A stretch of DNA of 64,000 nucleotides from DATGJX01 sp963830545 (GCA_963830545.1 CAWHMK010000001.1:1736001-1800000), one strand, 5' to 3'. Shown: positions 26,367-34,917, counted from the stretch's first letter. Notes: generated by a model from the letters alone, not told the origin. Translations and numbers: made by a program.

Positions 26367-27743
26367 ATGGCGCGAGCAGTAGCCGCAACAACGATTTTTG
26401 ACGAGAGCCGCCCGATGTGGCGGCTCTTTCTCGTGTTTCTCATTCCACTTATGCTCAGCAACGCGCTGCAATCGGCTTCGCAAACCGTTGCGAGCATCTA
26501 TTTGGGAAGGCTGATCGGCGTCAACGCGCTGGCCGCCGTTTCGGCAGTCTTCCCGATCATCTTTTTGCTGATCTCGTTCATCATCGGGCTTTCGAGCGGC
26601 AGCACCGTGCTCATCGGTCAGGCATTCGGCGCAAAAGACGAGCACTCGATGAAGCGCGTTGCGGCAACGACGCTGACGGTGAGTTTGGGGCTCGGCGTCG
26701 TCCTCGGGCTCATCGGAGCGCTCGCAACGCGCCCGCTGCTCGAACTCGTGCGCACGCCGTCGAACATCCTGGGAGATTCGATCCTCTACGCACGCATATT
26801 GTTTGCGTCGCTGCCGATCTTTTTTCCGTATATCGCGTATACGACGTTTCTGCGCGGCATCGGCGATTCAAAAACGCCATTCTACTTCTTGTTCATCAGC
26901 ACGGGAATTACGATCGTGCTCACGCCCGCGCTCATCCTCGGATGGCTCGGTCCGCATTTGGGTGTGGAAAGCGCGGCCTACGCGGGGGTGGTCGCCAATA
27001 CCGCGGCGTTCGTTGCGATGCTGGCCTATTTGAACGCGATACACCATCCGCTGCGGTTCGACGGGGAAATGATGCGTGACCTTGGCATCGACTGGCGCAT
27101 CTTCCTCACCGTCGTGCGGATCGGCGTCCCGACGGGCATTCAGGTAATCATGGTCGCGCTCGCGGAAATCGCGGTCATCTCGTTCGTCAATCATTTCGGC
27201 TCGCGTGCAACCGCTGCGTACGGCGCCGTTAATCAGATCGTCGGCTACGTACAATTTCCGGCGATCAGCATCGGCATCACGGCCTCGATTTTCGGCGCGC
27301 AATGCATCGGGGCGCGACGTGAAGACAAGCTGCAAAGCGTCGTGCACTCGGGCGTCGCATTGAACTACGCCGTCGGAGGCGTACTCATCATCTTGTGCTA
27401 TGCGTTCGCGTGGAACATCCTCGGTTGGTTCATTACCGAGCAGCAGACGCTCGACATTGCCCATCAATTGCTCATGATTACGCTCTGGAGCTACCTGCTC
27501 TTCGGAAACAGCGCCGTGCTCAGCGGCGTGATGCGCAGCAGCGGCACGGTATTCTGGCCGACGGCGTTCAGCATCTTCGCGATTTGGGGCGTCGAGGTTC
27601 CAGCGGCGTACCTACTGATGCGGCACTACGGTCTGGACGGCGTATGGATGGGTTATCCCATCGCGTTCTTCGCGTCGCTGTGCCTGCAGTTCGCGTACTA
27701 TATGACGTACTGGAAGAAGAAGACGCACGAGCGATTGATTTAA
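26367..27743 (+). CDS. MATE-family efflux transporter
   Basis: Multidrug/toxin extrusion antiporter of the inner membrane, 458 residues and about twelve membrane helices in two homologous halves. The first half has IPLMLSNALQSASQTVASIY and the second half IGVPTGIQVIMVALAEIAVIS. Helix 7-8 region SFVNHFGSRATAAYGAVNQI is typical of the family. Ion coupling (sodium or proton) cannot be told. Coupled to padR, suggesting inducible efflux of an aromatic or phenolic compound, though the substrate is not shown. Confidence 0.93.
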   Translation: MARAVAATTIFDESRPMWRLFLVFLIPLMLSNALQSASQTVASIYLGRLIGVNALAAVSAVFPIIFLLISFIIGLSSGSTVLIGQAFGAKDEHSMKRVAATTLTVSLGLGVVLGLIGALATRPLLELVRTPSNILGDSILYARILFASLPIFFPYIAYTTFLRGIGDSKTPFYFLFISTGITIVLTPALILGWLGPHLGVESAAYAGVVANTAAFVAMLAYLNAIHHPLRFDGEMMRDLGIDWRIFLTVVRIGVPTGIQVIMVALAEIAVISFVNHFGSRATAAYGAVNQIVGYVQFPAISIGITASIFGAQCIGARREDKLQSVVHSGVALNYAVGGVLIILCYAFAWNILGWFITEQQTLDIAHQLLMITLWSYLLFGNSAVLSGVMRSSGTVFWPTAFSIFAIWGVEVPAAYLLMRHYGLDGVWMGYPIAFFASLCLQFAYYMTYWKKKTHERLI

Positions 27744-27748
27744 GCGCA

Positions 27749-27852
27749 CTTAGTCATCGTGAGGTTGTCGAACGACCCGAGCCGTGTCGAGGGGCACGCT
27801 TCGCTCAAAGCTTCGCCTTCGCTCAGCCATCTTCGACGCGCTCAGCATGACA
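27749..27852. repeat. Dispersed repeat cluster between convergent genes
   Basis: The 135-base spacer between the MATE gene and the ammonia-lyase-like gene holds gtcatcgtgaggttgtcgaac, then acccgagccgtgtcgagggg, then cttcgacgcgctcagcatgacaaac in inverse orientation. The outer copies are inverted relative to each other and could form a long hairpin between two converging transcripts. Same family as the elements at 2.4 and 15.96 kb. Confidence 0.65.
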
Positions 27853-27878
27853 AACGGGTACCGCAAGAGCGCCGCAGC

Positions 27879-28277
27879 TTATTTGCGCTTCTTGTCCTTG
27901 GGCGTTACGCACGTTCCCGAAGCGCGGCAAACCACGATGGGCTCAACCAGCACGTCCGCAGCGCTCTCGCTCACGCCGGGCTGCGCTGCAATCACTTTGC
28001 GAGCCTCAAATCGCATCTTGCGCGAGGTGTTGCCGACGCTCTCGATCCACCCTTCCGCTTCGACGTAATCGCCCGCATGGACCGGCGCGAGAAACTCGAC
28101 GCTGTCGTATGCTACGAACAACCCTTCATCGCCGTCCATGCGAATGAGCAACTCCGTCGCAGCGTCGCCGAAGAGCGCGAGCATCCGCGCGCCATCCACC
28201 AGATTGCCGCCGTAATGCGCGTCGTGCGCACCCATGCGTAATCGAATTAAGCTGCTTGCATCTTTGCCAGTTGCCAC
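27879..28277 (-). CDS. kal: Hotdog-fold 3-aminobutyryl-CoA ammonia-lyase-like protein
   Basis: 132 residues. The sequence AHYGGNLVDGARMLALFGD, ELLIRMDGDEGLF, YDSVEFLAPVHAGDYVEAEG, VGNTSRKMRFEARKVI and VCRASGTCVTPK closely follows L-3-aminobutyryl-CoA deaminase (Kal) of lysine fermenters and the related beta-alanyl-CoA ammonia lyase. Reaction: release of ammonia from 3-aminobutyryl-CoA to give crotonyl-CoA. None of the other lysine-fermentation genes (kam, kdd, kce) is nearby, so it may serve beta-amino-acyl-CoA metabolism or act as a thioesterase-like enzyme. The start overlaps mazG by 31 bases; family members keep an R-x-R-M before AHYGG, favouring this start. Confidence 0.82.
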   Translation of the reverse strand: MATGKDASSLIRLRMGAHDAHYGGNLVDGARMLALFGDAATELLIRMDGDEGLFVAYDSVEFLAPVHAGDYVEAEGWIESVGNTSRKMRFEARKVIAAQPGVSESAADVLVEPIVVCRASGTCVTPKDKKRK

Positions 28278-29428
28278 AGTTCCTCGAGTTCGTCGATGGT
28301 CATGTCGGAAAGCGATTTGCCGTCTTTGGCGGCGCGTTCTTCCATGAAACTGAAACGTCTATAGAATTTCTCGTTCGCCTCCCGCATTGCGGCTTCCGCG
28401 TCGATTCCCATTGCACGCGAAAGGTTGACGAGCGTAAAGAATACGTCTCCCAGCTCTTCCCGGACGTGCGGATCGTCTTGCTTTTCTCGCCGCGCTTCAG
28501 CCAGTTCGCCGAGCTCTTCGTGCAGTTTATCCAGGACATCGCGCACGCCAGGCCAGTCGAAGCCGACCCGCGAGGCTTTCTCCTGCATACGCTGACCACG
28601 CTGAAGCGCGCCCAGATGCCGGGGAATTCCGTCGAGGCGGCTCTTGCGTTTCTGCCCGGTCGCTTCCAGGGATTTGAGTTTCTCCCAGTTCTTCCATTGT
28701 GCATCCACGTCTTCGATAACCGCATCGCCGAAGACGTGCGGATGCCGGCGCACCATTTTGTTCGAAAGCGCGTCCACGACGTCGGCTACCGTGAACTTTC
28801 CGGTTTCGGATCCGAGTTGCGCGTGAAAGACGATTTGCAGCAGTAGGTCGCCGAGCTCTTCACAAAGCGCGGCTTGATCGTCTTGTTCGATCGCTTCCAC
28901 GACCTCATACGTTTCTTCGATGAGATAGGGAACGAGGGTCCGATGCGTTTGCTCGCGATCCCAGGGACACGAACTGCGCAGACGTGCCATGATTTCGATT
29001 AAATCGTCCCAGCTGTGATGCGCCGACGCCGGCGGAAGCGGAACCAGCGGCATTGTGATTGAAGCCGAAAGCGTCGCGCGCGGCATGCCGGGTACGATCT
29101 CGGTGCGGATGTTGCGTTTTTCGAGCGCGCGCAGGAGCGGCGGTAAACCCGGAAAATCGGAAAGCGGGTTGCCGAGCACTCCCAACCCAACGTCCGCATC
29201 GACGGCGTCCGCAAAGCGTTCGATCGCGTCACTGCTGCCGCGCACGAGCAGCGGCGGATCGTCGACGAGATCGCGCGCGATCGTAATTCCGCGTCCGGTC
29301 AAATATTTTGAGAGATCCGGCGGCGCGAGCAGCGTAACGGCGCGGCCGACCCCGCGCAATGCATCGATGCTGCCGAGTGTGAGCAGCTGCGGGTCTCCCG
29401 GGCCCAGTCCTACGATGCGCACGAGCAT
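28247..29428 (-). CDS. mazG: Nucleoside triphosphate pyrophosphohydrolase MazG with partial tetrapyrrole-methylase-like domain
   Basis: House-cleaning NTP pyrophosphatase. Start taken at ATG 29428 (LVRIVGLGPGDPQLLTLGS), after a hairpin. Residues 1 to about 145 resemble the N-terminal half of a tetrapyrrole methylase, as in YabN-type fusions, but the usual C-terminal half is missing. Two MazG domains follow. The first has CPWDREQTHRTLVPYLIEE, YEVVEAIEQDD and EELGDLLLQIVFHAQ. The second has GFDWPGVRDVLDKLHEELGE with EELGDVFFTLVNLSR. Both E-x-x-E and E-x-x-D metal sites are visible, so pyrophosphatase activity is likely; methyltransfer is doubtful. Confidence 0.9.
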   Translation of the reverse strand: MLVRIVGLGPGDPQLLTLGSIDALRGVGRAVTLLAPPDLSKYLTGRGITIARDLVDDPPLLVRGSSDAIERFADAVDADVGLGVLGNPLSDFPGLPPLLRALEKRNIRTEIVPGMPRATLSASITMPLVPLPPASAHHSWDDLIEIMARLRSSCPWDREQTHRTLVPYLIEETYEVVEAIEQDDQAALCEELGDLLLQIVFHAQLGSETGKFTVADVVDALSNKMVRRHPHVFGDAVIEDVDAQWKNWEKLKSLEATGQKRKSRLDGIPRHLGALQRGQRMQEKASRVGFDWPGVRDVLDKLHEELGELAEARREKQDDPHVREELGDVFFTLVNLSRAMGIDAEAAMREANEKFYRRFSFMEERAAKDGKSLSDMTIDELEELWQLAKMQAA

Positions 29429-29455
29429 GGTGCCCGCTGCTTCGCTATGAAAGCG

Positions 29456-29482
29456 CGAGGCCCCGGTACGTCCGGGGCCTCG
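29456..29482. terminator. Perfect hairpin between ppiC-type gene and mazG
   Basis: CGAGGCCCCGG - tacgt - CCGGGGCCTCG, an 11-base perfect GC-rich stem, lies 8 bases past the stop of the parvulin gene on the minus strand and 27 bases before the mazG start. The minus-strand 3' flank (cgctttc) has only a poor T run, so it may be a weak terminator or an attenuating or stabilising hairpin rather than a strong terminator. Confidence 0.6.
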
Positions 29483-29490
29483 TTTCATCG

Positions 29491-30447
29491 CTATTTGGTC
29501 GGCGCCGGCGAAGGTGCGCCGCTCGGCCCTGCCTGGCCCGCTCCCGCTACCGGCGGTGGGAACAAACCTTGGAAGGTCGGGTCGTTGATTTGAATTTTCG
29601 CGTTGGCCTGCAGTTGTTGGTAAAACGGCTGCAGCAACGGCGCCTCTTGCTGCTGTCGCAGCATCTGTTGAATTTGATCGCGTGTATTCGCGAGCGTCGC
29701 CTTCTGTTCGGGCTTGCGCTCTTCGACTTGAATGATGTGGTAGCCGAACGGCGATTTGATCGGCTGGCTGATCTGACCAATCGGCGCGCTGAAGGCGTAC
29801 GCATCGAACGCCGGCACCATCGCGCCTTTTCGGAACCAGCCGAGTTCGCCGCCCTTCTCGCGGCTGCCCGGGTCAGTCGAATACTGCTTCGCTTCAGCTG
29901 CGAAGTCTTTGCCGCTCTTCAAATCGGCTTCGACCTTTTGCGCCGTTTTCTTATCGGGAACCAAAATGTGGCGCGCGCGTGCTTGAGCGGGTTTGTCGAA
30001 CTGCGCGTGGTTTTTGTTGAAGTAATCCGCGATCTGCTTGTCGCCGACGTTGATGTTGCCGCCGACGGCCTTATCGATGATGAGCTGGCGGCGAATCAAA
30101 TCTTGAACGTCCTGCTCCGTTAGGCTGCGCGCCTTGAGGAGCTCGTTCCATTGGTCGCCGGGATACTGCGCTTTGTATTGATCCTCGACTTTGGCGATTT
30201 CGTCGGCACTCACCGTGATGTGGTGCTGCTGTGCGTACTGATCGATGAGGTCGCTCATGACCATGTTTTGCAGCACGCCACGCGCCGCAGGACTGCTCTC
30301 GAGCTTGTTGTCGAGGTCCGCGTGCGAAATGGATTGACCGTTCACGGTGGCAACTGAACCGCCCCCGCCGCCGCCGCCGCAGGCGGTGAGCGAAAAGGTA
30401 AGCAGGGCGGTGGCAATGCCCGCTACGAACCGGTGGGCTTTCGACAT
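29491..30447 (-). CDS. Peptidyl-prolyl cis-trans isomerase, PpiC/PrsA-type lipoprotein
   Basis: Extracytoplasmic folding factor, about 318 residues from ATG 30447. Lipoprotein signal with lipobox LTAC followed by a seven-Gly run (TFSLTACGGGGGGG). A SurA/PrsA-type N-terminal chaperone region (ISHADLDNKLE, QYAQQHHITVSADEI, EQDVQDLIRRQLI) precedes the parvulin domain: ARHILVPDKKTAQKVEADL, FAAEAKQYSTDPGSREKGGE, LGWFRKGAMVPAFDAYAF and PIKSPFGYHIIQV. The C-terminal tail is Pro/Ala-rich. In a diderm it may sit in the inner or outer membrane. Confidence 0.92.
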   Translation of the reverse strand: MSKAHRFVAGIATALLTFSLTACGGGGGGGSVATVNGQSISHADLDNKLESSPAARGVLQNMVMSDLIDQYAQQHHITVSADEIAKVEDQYKAQYPGDQWNELLKARSLTEQDVQDLIRRQLIIDKAVGGNINVGDKQIADYFNKNHAQFDKPAQARARHILVPDKKTAQKVEADLKSGKDFAAEAKQYSTDPGSREKGGELGWFRKGAMVPAFDAYAFSAPIGQISQPIKSPFGYHIIQVEERKPEQKATLANTRDQIQQMLRQQQEAPLLQPFYQQLQANAKIQINDPTFQGLFPPPVAGAGQAGPSGAPSPAPTK

Positions 30448-30525
30448 TCTGACTCCAAATAAAGGGAAATAACCCGCGCCGGATTCGCGCTGCGGCCCCG
30501 TGGTCCTTCGTAGGAGGATTGTCCT

Positions 30526-30819
30526 TTGCCGCGTAAGGCGCTGGCGATGGTCACCGTAGAACTCTCGGGCGAGATCGATATTGCGTCCAAGGATGAACTG
30601 CGCGAGCGACTCGATGCGGCTGCCGCGCAATCGGATTTCGTCGACATCGACTTGTCGAAGGTCGAATACGCGGACTCTACGGTGCTTGGCCTCATCATCG
30701 CGCTTCGAAATCAGCTGCGGGAACGTGGCGGGACCGTTCGCCTGGTCGCACCTTCCGTGCGCATGCGCAAATTATTGAATTACGCCGGACTCGACAAAGC
30801 GTTCCAGATCGTCGAATAG
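30526..30819 (+). CDS. STAS-domain anti-sigma factor antagonist (SpoIIAA/RsbV-like)
   Basis: 97-residue single STAS domain. TTG start at 30526 is set by a perfect AGGAGG eight bases upstream. Features: VTVELSGEIDIASKDELRER, the strand VDIDLSKVEY and the phosphorylation loop ADSTVLGLIIALRNQ, where the Ser of DST is the predicted target of an RsbW-type kinase. In partner-switch systems the dephosphorylated form frees a sigma factor. No kinase, phosphatase or sigma gene is adjacent, so it works with partners elsewhere. Divergent from the parvulin gene. Confidence 0.88.
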   Translation: MPRKALAMVTVELSGEIDIASKDELRERLDAAAAQSDFVDIDLSKVEYADSTVLGLIIALRNQLRERGGTVRLVAPSVRMRKLLNYAGLDKAFQIVE

Positions 30820-30875
30820 TTCAGATCGTCAGCGGATGTTTGATTGGTCGGCGATTTTCGAATGACAAGCGGCGT

Positions 30876-33800
30876 CTACATTGCGAGGAGTAAGCTGCGA
30901 AGCAGCGGCATCCACACTTCTTCAGCACGCTGATTGATACGCAGCGGCGGCAAATCTACCAGCACCTTGCCTTCACCGAAACGAAAACGGTTTTTGGTGA
31001 GCGATTGCAATTTCGGAATTGCGCTGGGCTGCAGTTCGAAGCCTGATCCGACGCCCAGCGTAAGCCGTTTTTCGTCGACCACCACGCGCGTGACGTGCTT
31101 TTGAAGTGCGATCGTCCTGATCTTCGTGAGTTCGACCAGGTTCTCCAGCGGCGTCGGAAGCGGACCGAAACGATCGCGCACGCCGGCAGCGATTTCCTCG
31201 ACTTCAGCTTCGCTGCGAGACTTCGCGAGCTGCTGATATACGGCAATCTTCTGCGAGACCTGCGGAATGTAGTCGTTCGGGACGTACGCATCGATTTTGA
31301 CGTCGATGACCGCTTCGCGTTGCTCCTCCAGCGCCGCTTGGCGCCCTTTTCGTGCCGAGATCGCTTCGGCCAACAGACTGACAGTACGTCTCGAAACCAA
31401 CGGAGACGATGAACCCGGACTGCGCCGACCCGAGCAGGTTGCCTGCGCCGCGAATCTCCAAATCGCGCATCGCGATTTGGAGTCCGCTGCCCAAATGCGT
31501 GAATTCGCGGATCGCTTCCAATCGGGCCTTGGCCTCTTCCGTCAGCGCTTTGTGCGCTTGATAGAGCAGATACGCATACGCCTGATGATTGGAGCGCCCG
31601 ACGCGCCCACGCAATTGATACAGCTGCGCGAGCCCGAACTTGTCGGCATCGTGCACGACGATGGTGTTGACGTTCGGAATGTCGATGCCGTTCTCGATAA
31701 TCGTGGTGGCTACCAGCACGTCGATCTCGCCCTCGATGAAGCTCTGCATGATCGGCTCGAGTTCGTGTTCGTGCATTTGTCCATGCCCCACGGCGATCCG
31801 CGCGCGCGGAACGAGTTTTTCGAGCGCGTTCTTTACCGCGTAGATCGATTCGATCCGGTTGTGCAAATAGTACACCTGGCCGCCGCGGTCGATTTCCGCC
31901 GCGATGGCGCGCTGGACGACCGCATCGCTCGCCGGAACGACGACCGTCTTGATCGACATCCGGTTTTTCGGCGCCGTCTGAATGAGCGAAAGATCGCGAA
32001 CGCCGATGAGCGACATGTGCAGCGTGCGTGGAATGGGAGTGGCGGAAAGCGTGAGCACGTCCACGCTCGCGCGCAGTTGCTTGAGGCGTTCCTTGTGCAT
32101 TACGCCGAAACGCTGCTCCTCATCGACGATGATGAGGCCCAAATCCGCAAAAGCAATATCTTTCTGCAGCAGCCGGTGGGTGCCGATGACGATGTCGACT
32201 TTCCCCTCGGCGAGATCGCGCACCGTCGCTTTCTGTTCCACTTTGCTCTTGAAGCGCGAGAGTTCTTCGATGCGAATGGGAAAGCCGGCGAAACGTCCGC
32301 TGAAATTGCGGTAATGCTGATCGGCCAAAAGCGTCGTGGGAACCAGAATCGCGACTTGCTTCTTGTCGGCGATCGCTTTGAACGCGGCGCGTATCGCGAC
32401 TTCCGTCTTTCCATACCCGACGTCACCGCAAACGACGCGATCCATCGGGCGTGCGCGTTCCATGTCGGATTTCGTGTCGACGATTGCTTTGAGTTGGTCC
32501 GGCGTTTCGTCATAGGGGAAGGCTTCTTCGAGTTCCGCCTGCCATGGCGTGTCGGTCGCGAACGGATGTCCCTTTGCAAGTTCGCGCTCGGCGTAGAGCT
32601 CGACAAGAGCCTCCGCGATTTTCGCCAGCGATTCGGAAACGCGCGACTTCGTGCGCGCCCAATCTGCGCCGCCCATTTTCGAAAGACGCGGCGTACCGCC
32701 CTCGCCGGCGCTGTATTTCGTCACCTGATGCATCTGCGTGACGGGGACGAGCATGCGATCCGTCCCGGCATATTTCAGGTCGAGATAATCTTGCGTCGCG
32801 CCGAGGACCGTTTCGGTGCGCAAGCCCAGATATTGTCCAATGCCGTGCACGGCGTGCACGACGTAATCGCCGACCTTGAGATCCGCCAGCGTGACGGGCA
32901 CGCCTTCTTTGACGGCGCGCATTTTTACGCGCTTGGCCGGCTGCCCGTAGATTTCGCGATCGCCCAGCACGCGCAGTCGCAAAGCCGGAAGTGTGAAACC
33001 GGCTTCGATGCTGCCGTGATCGATGAGCACGGTTCTGCCGGCATGGTCGAGCGGACCGCCGATGCGGGCTTCCAAACCGGCTGCGCGAACCACATCGGCC
33101 GTGCGTCCGGCTCCGGATGTAACGAGCAGCACGGTATCGCCGGCCGCGCTCCACTCGCGCAGCGATTGCGTGAAAAGTTCGATTTGCCTGTTGAAGTGAT
33201 CCGCCGGCTGCGATTGCAGCACGCCGCTTTCCGTGACGCGCGGCAGCCAGTCCAGTGTGTGTGCGCTTTCGATTCCGCCCGGAAAAACCAGGGCGGCATG
33301 CCGCGCAATCGCCGCGGCCAGATCGTTTAGGCGTGGATACGGAGCAGATACTTCGGCTAACAGCGCTTCGCCCACATCCGAATCGCGTACCGAAAGCTCG
33401 CCCGACTCCACGCCTGCGAGCAGCACGCTTTCCTCGCGCGATCGCTCGTCATCGAGCGCGCGTTCAATCGTTGCAAGCATTCCCGGCTCGTCGATGATCA
33501 CGCTGGTGTGCTCGGAGAGATAATCCAACACCGTTTCGCGCTCGTCGAACGCCAGCGAAAGCCACGGCTCGGGGACGTCGGCTCCGGAATCGAGATACGC
33601 GCGCAACGCCTGCGATACGTTTTGCGGACCCATGAAGCGGTCGGCTACCCGCGCGCGCATCATTTCGTCGCGCGGGATTTCCATCCACGGAATGAGTTCG
33701 ATTGCCTCGAGCGTTCCTTCGCTGCGCTGCGATTCCAATTCGAACGGACGAATGCTTTCGATCGTGTCGCCGAAAAATTCGATGCGCGTCGGTTTGTCGG

Positions 33801-34413
33801 CGCACGGCGAGAACAGATCGAGAATGCCGCCGCGCACCGCGTATTCGCCGGCAGCGCTCACTACGTCGCAGCGACGATAGCCCAAGTAATACAAGTGCTC
33901 CAGCGTTGCATCCCAGCCCGCCTCTTCATTCGTGCGGAGCGTGCGGCGCGCGCTTTGGAAGAAGGCGCGCGGAGCGACATACTGCCGCAGTGCATTCAGC
34001 GGCGCGATCGTAATCCCCGACGCATCGTCGGCGAGTTCGGCAAGCAGCGCCATGCGCGCGCTACGCTCGGACGGCGACTCTATCGCACCGACCGTTTCCT
34101 CGCGCGAACGCAGCAGACGGAGCGAACGCGGCTCATCCTCTTCCAGGTAGTAGAGCAAATCGGCGAACATGCGCTCGGCCACGTCCGCCGTCGGCACCAT
34201 GACGAAGACGTGACCACCCAAAGTCCGGTACAGAGAGGCAACGATTGCCGCGCGAACGGCGGGGATGGTTTCGTGGAGCGCGTAAGTGCCCGTGCCGCGC
34301 CGCAGCAACTCGATTGCAGCCGCCAGCGGCCGGCTGGAAGCGGCAAGGGCGTGCACGAGATGACCCGCCAGAGAGTGACGGGTCTGGGGTGCCGGGGCAG
34401 ACAGGGTGGTCAC
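30876..34413 (-). CDS. mfd: Transcription-repair coupling factor, frameshifted
   Basis: Displaces stalled RNA polymerase and recruits UvrA. About 1175 residues after repair. N-terminal UvrB-homology region, RNAP-interacting domain (LKVGDYVVHAVHGIGQYLGL), then superfamily 2 helicase motifs: Walker A as GDVGYGKTEVAIRAAF, DEEQRFGV, TLSATPIPRTLHMS, TTIIENGIDIPN and QLRGRVGRS. The C-terminal UvrA-inhibiting domain comes from a second frame (ISARKGRQAALEEQREAV to the stop at 30876). The break is near 31388 (minus strand). cagtctgttg read as cagctgttg joins FETYCQ to LLAEAI, exactly the family sequence. Length and motifs are otherwise normal. Confidence 0.94.
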
Positions 34414-34472
34414 AGCCTTACGATGATAACCGTTCCGCGCAACCGGTCCCAGGAGGATGCGGGTTCAAGGAA

Positions 34473-34499
34473 TTAGCAGTCTTGACACTGGAGTGCTAA
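34473..34499 (+). promoter_or_regulatory. CIRCE operator (HrcA site)
   Basis: TTAGCAGTC - 9 bases - GAGTGCTAA. This matches the CIRCE consensus (TTAGCACTC-N9-GAGTGCTAA) at 17 of 18 arm positions, with correct spacing. It lies 31 bases before the hsp20 start and overlaps the -35 element of the promoter, the expected geometry for HrcA repression relieved by heat shock. Confidence 0.9.
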
Positions 34500-34510
34500 G
34501 AACGTTAAAT
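34482..34510 (+). promoter_or_regulatory. Sigma-70-type promoter of hsp20
   Basis: TTGACA (34482-34487), 17-base spacer, TTAAAT (34505-34510): a perfect -35 inside the CIRCE loop and a near-consensus -10. A GGAGG ribosome site (34518-34522) follows, eight bases before the ATG. The short distance from the -10 to the ribosome site implies a very short 5' leader. Confidence 0.8.
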
Positions 34511-34530
34511 ATTTCTTGGAGGTACCATTT

Positions 34531-34917
34531 ATGACGAGTCTTGTAAACCGTGACCGTAACGGCGAGGGCGGCTTGCTTACTCGCCCGTTCAGCGACCTTT
34601 GGAATTTCGATCCGGTTCGTCTCTTTTCGGGCGCCTCGTCCTACGGCATCGAAATCAGCCGCACGGAAAGCGGCTATTCCGTCGGAATTCCGGTTCCGGG
34701 ATTTAAGCCCGATCAGATCGAGGTCACCCTCGAGGACGGCCTGCTCAGCGTCAAAGGAAAGAGCGCCACGCGCAATTTCAGCCGTGCGTTCACGATTCCG
34801 GAGGACGTCGACGAGGGACGCATCGAGGCCGATGTCGAGGACGGCATGCTCACGCTGACACTCGCGCTTACGCCGAAAGCGCAACCCAAACGCATCCCGG
34901 TGAAGAGCACGACCTAA
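34531..34917 (+). CDS. Small heat-shock protein, Hsp20/alpha-crystallin family
   Basis: ATP-independent holdase chaperone, 128 residues. Alpha-crystallin domain from about residue 38 (YGIEISRTESGYSVGIPVPG, FKPDQIEVTLEDGLLSVKGK) to the conserved VEDGMLTLTLAL, with a C-terminal I-x-V-type motif in KRIPVK. ATG at 34531 is fixed by the GGAGG site eight bases upstream. Under a CIRCE operator and followed by a strong terminator, so it is a single-gene heat-shock unit. HrcA itself is not encoded in the window. Confidence 0.94.
   Translation: MTSLVNRDRNGEGGLLTRPFSDLWNFDPVRLFSGASSYGIEISRTESGYSVGIPVPGFKPDQIEVTLEDGLLSVKGKSATRNFSRAFTIPEDVDEGRIEADVEDGMLTLTLALTPKAQPKRIPVKSTT

Noticed and set aside
691..31390. 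Programmed ribosomal frameshifting at the AGTCT junctions
   Set aside because: The junctions have no slippery heptamer, occur in genes not known to frameshift (ileS, tgt, rluD, whiA, mfd), and both +1 and -1 shifts would be needed. A shared sequence artefact is simpler.
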